A stretch of DNA of 64,000 nt from Coix lacryma-jobi var. lacryma-jobi (taxonomy: Eukaryota; Streptophyta; Magnoliopsida; Poales; Poaceae). Position 1 is the first letter of the stretch; each line of letters opens with the position of its first letter. The position numbers and the translations under genes are program-made. The DNA lies in the NCBI GenBank assembly GCA_009763385.1, contig CM019823.1, forward strand, positions 86,625,104 to 86,689,103, written 5' to 3'. The notes beneath the pieces were generated by a model. It did not search any database, was not told the origin of the DNA, and saw nothing but the letters and a program-made list of their open reading frames with translations. Positions 57,142 through 64,000 of this stretch are shown here, one piece after another.

Positions 57142-58025
57142 GTAAAGACATACCTTAATAGCGAAGATAACGGGGTGCATCTCGCCCAAGCTAATCCCTT
57201 CGATAGCATCGAGCCTTCATGTGTCCGAATATTTTTGTTCTTTTTTTTTAAGGGTGATCCTTCTTGTGCTCACATATTTTGGGGTTTTTGTTTTAAGAGT
57301 GAACCTTCATGTGCTCATATATTTTTGGTGTTTTATGTTTTATGAAAATTGAAAATATATAGATATATTACCTCGGATAACCGGGGAGCCTTTTCCCCCA
57401 AGCTAGATGCTTGCGTGTTCGTTCTCTTGGTAGCATCGATGTACTTCACTCCTCTGGTCCTTAATGGAAGGTTGTTGTTTTTAGTCTCTCCAGAGTGGAT
57501 GAAGTTATCTGGCCTTCTCATTGATTCCTGCTAAACTCAAATAGACAACAAAGCTCGTGGAATTGATTAAGCGTTAGTGGTAAAACCATTTATGTCTTAT
57601 CGAGCCTTATAGATGTTTAAGCAAGCATGATTCAATAAGAGTTAATATTTTTTGGATTTTATATTTTATATGCAGATGCAAAAGTAAGAAACATTATTAT
57701 TATTTTAAATGCAATGTGATAATGCAACATGATTATTTTTATTTTTTCTTTTTCTATGCAATGCAGAAATTAAAATGCTTATGGATAAAGTTATGATGAT
57801 GCAATAAATGGACTAAGAATTAAATATGATGAGAAATATGCAGAAAAGTAAATATGAGGATAACTACCGATTTTACCTTTTGGCGAAGGTTCAGATATTT
57901 AGGTCCGACGAACCGGACATTCCCTTGGTCAGACCTCCCAAGGTGTGTCAGACGTTTGGAAAGTTGTTTCTGATTGTTCCTCTATAGGTGGTGTCTTTTT
58001 CTTCCATACTTTCTTGGTCTGGTCT

Positions 58026-58562
58026 TTACTTCCTGTTGTTCACTGTCTGAGGTTTCTCTTTTTCTTCCTTTTCTGGGACCACGTCGATAGCTTTCTTTAT
58101 GATTGGCCTCTCCATTCTTGATAGTTTGTCTTCTTTGGCGTTGGGAGAGGCGTCTTCATCTGTTCTTCTTGGGTGCTTCATTGGGTATGTAGTTGATGAA
58201 GTAGTAGCATCGTACCTTTTCTCTAGCAAAGTGAAAAGGATTTCCTCTTTCTTCATGTAGGTGATTGTACTTGTAGTGTAGAGGAACGATCTTCCTAGGA
58301 TGAGGTGGACATCACCGTCTTCTCCATGTCGAGGATCAAGAAGTTTGTGGGGACTTCATGACCTCTAATTCTGACTACGACGTCTTCCACCATTCCTTCT
58401 TGTTTGTGCCTTTTGATATGTGTCACTCATGTTCTTCGTTCGCCTAGCAGTTTGAAGTGAAGCATTAATTGTGGAAGCTGGCAGCATCTTGCTCAATGTG
58501 CATGTTCTTGTAGATCTAGGACCTTTACTCTGTAGAATTTGGGAGTTGACAAACTTCTCCAT
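58026..58562 (-). pseudogene. Gypsy gag-tail and protease remnant (broken)
   Basis: Read on the minus strand: a gag-tail-like EKFVNSQILQS start (frame 58562-58365), then protease text EGMVEDVVVRIRGHEVPTNF and LILDME (about 58405-58330). A one-base shift leads to LILGRSFL and then MKKEEILFTLLEKRYD (frame 58256-58026) with a charged tail. The motif pair VxIRG...LDM and LILGRSFL matches the protease of the element at 14079-21593 (VHIRG...LDMG, LILGRPFL). The DxG active-site half is missing or unreadable, so the enzyme cannot work. Confidence 0.7.
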
Positions 58563-58962
58563 GTTCTGCTCTAGAGTGTATCCTAATCATAAAGACAAGG
58601 TAGAGATCAAGTGCATGGGTTCTGTTGGTGGAAAAAACACCAACAGAACCAAAGGTTTGTTCATTTCTCTCTAACCTTAGGCACATTGAACTAGGTACAA
58701 ATGTCGATATATGTTTTGCTCAGTTTTGATATGAGTGATATGAGATTATAAGATGAGCATGAATATCTCACAACATTTGACAGATCACATTACTTAACCC
58801 ATGGAAAGATAATCTACTTATGCATAATGTATCTATCTAATTGTGATCTATCATCTTCAAAGGTTGGATGCACAACATTTTAGCTCATTAAGATAGTGAG
58901 ATTCAAGAGAGTAAAGCTAGGAACAAAGTTCAAGGACTGAACATGTTGAGTTGATTAGGTTA
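58563..58962 (-). other. Gypsy interior shared with 11743-12155, no coding signal
   Basis: About 400 bp that aligns with the remnant near 11743-12155 (for example CATAAAGACAAGGTAGAGAT and the AACATGTTGAGTTGATTAGG end). I see no frame on either strand. It ends at 58962, where a Sirevirus inserted after GGTTA. Confidence 0.7.
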
Positions 58963-59433
58963 TGAGAACACAAGGTTGATATGTGCCCTTGTGGTTCCCT
59001 TCCTGAGTGATGAGTGATCGATCAATGGGCAACATGTCTCTTGGCTGTGTTGATGTGCAGGTGCGGAGCTCGGGCAGTAGTCGAAGGTGAGGTGAAAGTC
59101 AAGTAGGGACGTGTCGTGCCGACGGACCGGGAGCGGTGAAGGGCTGACGTGGAGCTTGGACCGACGGACCGGGAGACCTGAGGACCGCTGTGGTAGCTGG
59201 CACGTGGGTTGACAAGCAAGAGCACATGGGGATGGCGGTGCATCGGCCGAGTCGGGAGGAAGGTGTGGCGTGTGACACTTGGCGGGAGGCTGAGAAGGAT
59301 GGCGAATGCACTGTGTGCCGGCGTGGACGCTGGACATGCTCCAGCATCGGTGCTGGAACTCGGGGTGTGTGAACCACATCCGTCCTTCGGCGCGGGTTCG
59401 GTAGCTGAGCCTCTAAAAGCTACCCCGACGTTT

Positions 59434-59640
59434 CTGAGTTTGGACCTCAAAACTCGGGATGACCGGTTTCTGAGTTTGGGCCTCAAAACTCGGCGTGGAC
59501 AGTTCCAGGTTGGGCCTCAAAACCTGGGCGCGCGGGTTTCTGAGATTGGGCCACAAAACTTAGCTGAGGACAGGTTTCCCGGTTTCAGCCTCAAAACCGG
59601 GGGAAGGCCTAGGTTTCCCGGTTTCGGCCTCAAAACCGGG
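59434..59640 (+). repeat. Hairpin array with co-varying stems
   Basis: Six units. CCAGGTT/AACCTGG and two CCCGGTTT/AAACCGGG units pair perfectly, and CTGAGTTT/AAACTCGG pairs with one G-T wobble. Loops read GGCCTC or GGCCAC with small changes. Confidence 0.87.
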
Positions 59641-59895
59641 GGGGGTCCGCAAAAAGGACGGTCGACGCGTGGCGGCGTGAAGAGGCTGGTGCGGCGGCGC
59701 AGCTATTCGCGAGGTAGGCACGGCGGTCGACGGGGCAGCACGTGGTGGCATCCTGAGGCTAGCATCGATGCGAAGCTAAGGATGAGATGGGGCGTGGCTG
59801 TCGGATCGGCAATCAGCAGAATTAGACGGGGATACCCCTAGGGTTGGCCGCTTCGCTCTTGTATCTAGGATGTAGAGGGGATTATTGTTATAGGC

Positions 59896-59903
59896 TATAA
59901 ATA
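59896..59903 (+). promoter_or_regulatory. TATA box of the right-hand Sirevirus LTR
   Basis: TATAAATA in the context TTATAGGC...AGAGAGGCACCCCTCC, matching the solo LTR box at 23138. Confidence 0.72.
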
Positions 59904-60501
59904 AGAGAGGCACCCCTCCTCTCTCTCCATCTTGCAGTCATTTGTTCCTGAGCTCTCTCGCTCTGAGCCTCTGCTTAGGTTCTAATCATACCTCGCTGCA
60001 AGCGATCCCACAGAGACGGGAATCATACCTCTGGTATTGGATCTTTTGAGGAACGAGACCGTATTCGTTGTCTCCTCGTGTGGAGGAATGTTCGGCTGAA
60101 ATCGAATTGATTCGCGTTTGTGTGTGTGTTCTTCGCGTTTCAGTTTTTCATCTCCCGGAGATTAGCCTCGTTCTCCCTCTCCGCGAGATGATTTTCGATT
60201 CCACTTGAATCAATTCGTTCTTTGTCGTGAGCCCCTTCTTTCCACGAAGGATTTCTCCCCTAACCTCATGAATCCATAGATCGGGTCGATTTCATGTTCG
60301 TTCTTCTTCTTCGTTCTTCCCCCTTTACGGTGATCCACGAATTTCTCTTGATTGACTTGGTTTGGTGCGATGATTTCTTAGGATTAGCACCCCATACATA
60401 GAGGAACACCTGGGAGGAATTTGATCAAAGTTCCTTTCGATTTGGTTGAGATCGATTCGAATTTTATTTGAACCCGAGCAACTTTGTGCTTCCTGGGTGT
60501 T

Positions 60502-60742
60502 GGCGGACAGTCCGCGCATCGGGTCTCAGCCAGGTCAGTCAGGCGCAGTCCCCTGACTGTTCACTATCGAGTGAACGACGGACAGTCCGCGGTACAAACC
60601 CGCGGACAGTCCGGGACCTGTCCAGCAGACTTGCAGCACTGTTTGGATTCTGCGTTTTGGCCGGCGGATAGTCCGGCTCCCAGTCTCGGACAGTCCAGGA
60701 CTTAACGGCGGACAGTCCGGGACCCTGACCCGGACAGTCCGC
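60502..60742 (+). repeat. Palindrome array, unit CGGACAGTCCG
   Basis: About seven exact or near-exact copies of CGGACAGTCCG between TATA box and PBS. Confidence 0.87.
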
Positions 60743-60986
60743 GATTCTGCTGTTTGTGCAGTTTTGCTCCGAGGTTTTGGCAGTTGGTTTTGGTGTTTCT
60801 CTGGGGGTTCCGCTGTACCACTAGGACATCTCCTAGGGTATCCACCTACTCGTAGGTCGTGAACTCTTCTGTCGTTTCGAGTCTTTGTTTTTGGGGTGAT
60901 TTTCTGGGACAAGGGCCATTCTATTCACGAGTTGAATTTGAGGCTCCCATTCACCCCCCCTCTAGTCGCTAATCTGGTCCTTCAAT

Positions 60987-61001
60987 TGGTATCGGAGCAG
61001 G
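60987..61001 (+). promoter_or_regulatory. Primer-binding site, tRNA-iMet type
   Basis: TGGTATCGGAGCAGG lies two bases after the LTR end. Confidence 0.9.
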
Positions 61002-61047
61002 TTAAGGATCTTCTCCGCCTTAATCAGTTTTGGATCCTAAGGGCAAC

Positions 61048-63802
61048 ATGGAACGAGGGAACGGCAAGGCTCCTTGGTTTGATGAACGACTACTCCTATT
61101 AGAAGATTCGGATGCGTGCTTACCTCAACAGGCATCAGATCTTCTGTCGTGGGAGATATGCGAGAATGCTGAGTACGTAGTCCTTGCGGCTCGTGTGGGT
61201 CAGATCCAGTTGAACCACACAAGGCCAGCCACTCCAAGGCTCGTAATGCTCTTTTTCCAGCATCTCCTTCCTAAGTTCGAACGTGTCTCTAAGCTTGAGA
61301 CAGCACGAGAGATCTGGGTTAAGCTTCAAAGCTATCACGAGGGGACAGCCCATGTCAAGACCAGACTCTTCGAGACGTACAAGCGCGAGTACGAGAACTT
61401 TGTTCAGTTGGAGGGAGAGACAATTGACGCCTTGTTCGCTCGTTTCCAAACGATGTGAACAAGATGCGTGCCAATCAAGCTAACTTACCCTATGACGATG
61501 ATGAGAGGGCACTCAAGTCACTATATGCCCTGGATCGGAGGGTATGGGAGGTGAAGGTGTCGACTATCATTGGGTCTCCATCTTATGACACCCTCACCGT
61601 GGATGAGCTATTCAGCAAGCTCAAGTCCACCGAGATCGATCACCTGACTCAGGCCAAGCTAAAGAACCCATCTTCACATTCCATGGCTTTGGTCTCAGGC
61701 ACAGGTGGATCGACTGTCTCTGCTAATGCTTCACCTCCTCTTGTTGCTTTGTCTTCTTTGCATACAGTCACGGAGGAGCAGTTGGAGGCGCTTGGAGACA
61801 ACGAGCTCGCCCTCGCCATCACCCGGTTCTCGCGGTTTCACAACAACCGCCTGAATGCCGGCGTGGTGGCGCACGCGAGGGCTGTCCCAAGACAAGTGTG
61901 GTGATCTAGACCACTTCATGGCGAACTGTCCCAAGAACAACAAGAAGTCTTCCAGCAAGAATCGCAACTTCAGGCGCAAGGGCAAGCTAGAGTACAAGAC
62001 CGAGAAGAAGAACAAGGACAACTTTCGCCAAGAGGACTTGGAGAGGGCTTTCGACGCCGGTCGGCGCGTGCTCTTCGCCGGCAAGGGCGACACTGACAAG
62101 TCCTCCGACAGCGACTCCAGCGACGATGTGTCCGAGCACAAGACTGAAGATCGCTTCAACGGACTCTGCTTCTTCGGCAACTCCTCCAAGGGCATGTGCA
62201 CCATGGCCCTGGATGAAGAGGACTCCAAGTGCCAGGCGAAGGACGCCGATGACGCCAACAGCGACAACGACGACGACAACGCCTCCGAGGTATCAAATTC
62301 CTCTCTTGTCGATCGTCTCACTGATGAGCGCGATAGCTTTGCGTAGTTAGTCCTTGCTTTGGAGAAGAACTCAAGGAGGTTCTCCAAGAGCGCGGTGAGT
62401 TTTAAGGCCAAGATGAAAGAGGCGCTTAGGAGCTTGAGTCTGCTAAGTCTAAAGTGAGGGGACTGATAGGAGGAGTGCGATGAGTGCACCACACACATGG
62501 CAAACTTCTCCACCCTGCAAACAAGTATGCCTCTTTGATCGAGGTGTATGATGAGCTGAAGAGTAGGCTAGACTTGGTGGGTGAGTGTCGTGAGTGTGCC
62601 TCCCTGAAGAAGGAGCTGGAGGAAGTGAAGGCGAGGTCTTCTTTGCTGGGTGCATGCAACCTTTGTCCTAGCTTGCGAAATGAGTTGGCAGGAGTTAATG
62701 CCAAGCTTGCTGAAGCCTTGAAGGCCAGCTCAGTTAGCACCTTGTCCGCTCCGTGAGCGATGCATGGGGATGGAGCTAGAGATTGCCAACTATCGGGCAT
62801 GACAGGATGCAAACCGGGAGAAAAACACATACCTTCGGTCCATCCTGAGTTGGGTGTCATGCAGAGAGCCACAGTTGGACATGATGATCAGTTAGTTCAA
62901 AGAGGGGAACTGATTGCTCGGGAGTAGGCTTTGCTTCAGGTGGGAAGGGCGTCTAGTAGCTTTGGCAAGATCAGTGAGTTTAGTGGAGTGAGCCCTAGTG
63001 AGAAGCCATCCGCTATCCCTAAGCTTACCAATATCACCCCACCTGAGCCTCCCAAGCCTATCACCAAGGATGGGGCATCCTTGATGAACCTCCCAAGGCT
63101 CCACCTCGCAAGCAAGTGTGGATTCCCAAACCTAACCATCTTAGGAACACACTTGACACCCTTCCTGACGTCTCTAGTGATCCCCTTCCGAAGGGCAAGC
63201 AGCCAGCCAGAGTGAACAACCCTCGCAACCATAGGAACCAACAACCCAAGGAGAGCGTGAGGTTCGAGTGCGAGTACTATCACCGTGAGGGTCACCTAGC
63301 TGAGTTTTGCTTTCGGAGGAAGAGAGACGCTAGGAAGGAGTTGGAGCTGAACAACCAGGCCAGGCACCACCCTCTTCATGGTGTGCAAGGTCGGGGAGTT
63401 CAGAGGCAAGGCGCTAGGCCTGGAGGTGCATTTCCTCAGGCAGCTAGGCCCCAGGCAGCTAGACCACGGGGTGGTGGTCGTGCCCGTCGTGGTTCTGGTC
63501 GTCCTCAATACGACCGTGAGCCGAGTGTAAGAGGCTTTGCTGCTCAGTCCCATAGCGGACCACCTTTTCAGTATGGTGGTGATCGCTTTTCCTCAAATGG
63601 GACAAGTAGGTCAGTTTGGAGGTTTCCGTTCCATAGCGGACCACCCTTTCAGGTTGGTGGTGATCGCTATCCACCTATGGGACGAGGACAGCTTGGTGTT
63701 GCTACTAACACTTTGTCTGGGCCTATGACACAACACTGGTATCCTTCTCAGTATACTAACCCCAGTGTTGTGCCATACGCTCACTTCCTGCCTTTCTATT
63801 GA
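61048..63802 (+). pseudogene. gag: Sirevirus gag, frameshifted
   Basis: ATG 61048 opens MERGNGKAPWFDE. The frame then departs from its relatives between about 61085 and 61140, returning at WEICENAEYVVLAARVGQIQ. A TGA near 61456 reflects a one-base loss, and the capsid part continues at 61455-61904 (DERALKSLYALDRRVWEVKV, DELFSKLKSTEIDHLTQ). CCHC-region text CGDLDHFMANCPKNNKKS follows in another frame (61855-62346). The last part, 63116-63802, holds a second knuckle whose second cysteine is tyrosine (CEYYHREGHLAEFC), an arginine/glycine-rich stretch and two SGPPFQ repeats. It ends in TGA at 63800-63802. Confidence 0.84.
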
Positions 63803-64000
63803 TGCAGGAACTTCGGTTGGAGAACATGTGGCTCATGGATTCCGGGTGTTCGCACCACATGACCAGAAAGAAGGAATGGTTCTCCAGCCTTAGCCCCGTG
63901 ATGCACAAGGAGTACATCATTTTCAGGGACAATAGTAGAGGTAAGGTTGTTTCTCATGGAGCTATTCGGCTCAATGAGAACTTTGTTCTTAAGATGTGGC
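63802..64000 (+). CDS. pol: Sirevirus pol start with protease motif (partial at window end)
   Basis: Open from ATG 63802 to the window edge (66 codons). The protease active-site motif LMDSGCSHHMT is at about 63832-63864, followed by KEWFSSLSPV and GKVVSHGAIRLNENFVL, all typical of the start of copia pol. The ATG shares its A with the gag stop TGA, in a different frame from gag. Just before GAACTTCGG there is TTTCTATTGATGCAG, which looks like a 3' splice site. Whether the rest of pol is intact is outside the window. Confidence 0.72.
   Translation, partial: MQELRLENMWLMDSGCSHHMTRKKEWFSSLSPVMHKEYIIFRDNSRGKVVSHGAIRLNENFVLKMW

Larger units (their letters stand above)
55674..58025 (-). other. Non-coding 3' interior of the minus-strand gypsy element
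   Basis: About 2.3 kb without a retroelement domain, holding a MITE and a microsatellite. It has an internal PPT-like AGCTTGGGGGAAAA (minus strand, plus 57391-57404). Two direct repeats of GAGGTTTCGGACACTTGTCC lie at about 56139 and 56189. Loosely repeated CTTCATGTGCTCATATATTT-like units lie at 57210-57340. Like the element at 14079, it seems to lack RT and integrase. Confidence 0.65.
30967..58962 (-). mobile_element. Minus-strand gypsy element (3' LTR and interior; 5' part beyond or disrupted)
   Basis: The 3' LTR is 30967-32205 plus 55294-55659 (about 1605 bp), split by a Sirevirus. To its right lie a PPT and about 3.3 kb of interior with protease and gag-tail remnants on the minus strand, up to 58962 where another Sirevirus inserted. 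The left flank is ACATG (30962-30966). The other TSD copy is not in the window. LTR style (TGTTCACAG start, GTGACAACA end) and PPT place it with the tRNA-Asp gypsy group. Confidence 0.82.
58963..60984 (+). repeat. 5' LTR of the right-hand Sirevirus (2022 bp)
   Basis: From TGAGAACACAAGG to GGTCCTTCA. The start was set by comparison with the solo LTR beginning TGCAAACACAAGG. Hairpin array 59434-59640, TATAAATA 59896-59903, palindrome array 60502-60742. Confidence 0.9.
58963..64000 (+). mobile_element. Plus-strand Sirevirus (copia), cut by window end
   Basis: 5' LTR 58963-60984, tRNA-Met PBS, broken gag, and the start of pol with a protease motif, running off the right edge. The LTR belongs to the same family as the solo LTR at 12202-24236 and is a more distant relative of the pair at 32206 and 36234. 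The probable left TSD is GGTTA (58958-58962); its partner is outside the window. Confidence 0.92.

Noticed and set aside
58423..60000. Host gene remnant shared between 10021-12616 and 58423-59400
   Set aside because: The shared block resolves into minus-strand gypsy interior plus the start of a Sirevirus LTR in both places. No host exon is visible.

Overview
The window looks like repeat-rich heterochromatin from a plant nuclear genome, most likely a grass. I judge this from Sirevirus-type (Ty1/copia) elements, tRNA-Asp-primed Athila/Tat-like Ty3/gypsy elements, a long-LTR LARD-like element and a CACTA-type MITE. The species cannot be fixed from what I see. I found no host protein-coding gene, rRNA, tRNA gene or CRISPR array. 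Nearly all of the 64 kb is a stack of nested LTR retrotransposons, and I dissected it using LTR ends, 5-bp target-site duplications (TSDs), primer-binding sites (PBS) and polypurine tracts (PPT).

Layout, left to right. 1-10020: a LARD-like element with a 5.4-kb LTR and a 1.3-kb non-coding interior, its left LTR cut by the window edge. 10021-12201: a minus-strand gypsy remnant holding a solo LTR (10171-11737). 12202-24236: a solo Sirevirus LTR (TSD TTCAT). It was split by gypsy LTR sequence at 12617-22553 (TSD GTCAG), which was itself split by a complete non-autonomous gag-protease gypsy element at 14079-21593 (TSD ATCGC). 24242-27152: minus-strand gypsy debris with a second solo LTR (25169-27152). 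About 27420-30966: the 5' LTR and gag of a plus-strand Sirevirus, interrupted by a minus-strand gypsy element whose 3' LTR begins at 30967 and resumes at 55294-55659. That LTR holds a complete minus-strand Sirevirus (32206-55288, TSD GAAGA). Inside its RNase H region lies a complete plus-strand Sirevirus of the same family (36234-47850, TSD GACTT). 55660-58962: interior of the minus-strand gypsy element, with a 305-bp CACTA MITE (TSD ATT) and a TAA microsatellite. 58963-64000: the 5' LTR, gag and start of pol of another plus-strand Sirevirus, running off the window.

All visible gag and pol genes except the short protease start at 63802-64000 are broken by stops or frameshifts. The gag-protease gypsy element and the LARD lack a polymerase altogether and would need proteins from relatives. 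The most interesting material is non-coding. (1) The Sirevirus LTRs carry an upstream array of short hairpins whose stems change in compensating pairs while a GGGCC loop is kept. (2) Between the TATA box and the PBS they carry a second, palindromic array whose unit differs completely between two otherwise near-identical elements. (3) The gypsy LTRs begin with a stem whose two arms co-vary. (4) One gypsy LTR ends in a ladder of fossil primer-binding sites. Palindromic LTR repeats and multiple PPTs have, as I recall, been reported for Sireviruses; the co-varying upstream hairpins and the apparent unit swap are the parts I would look at first.
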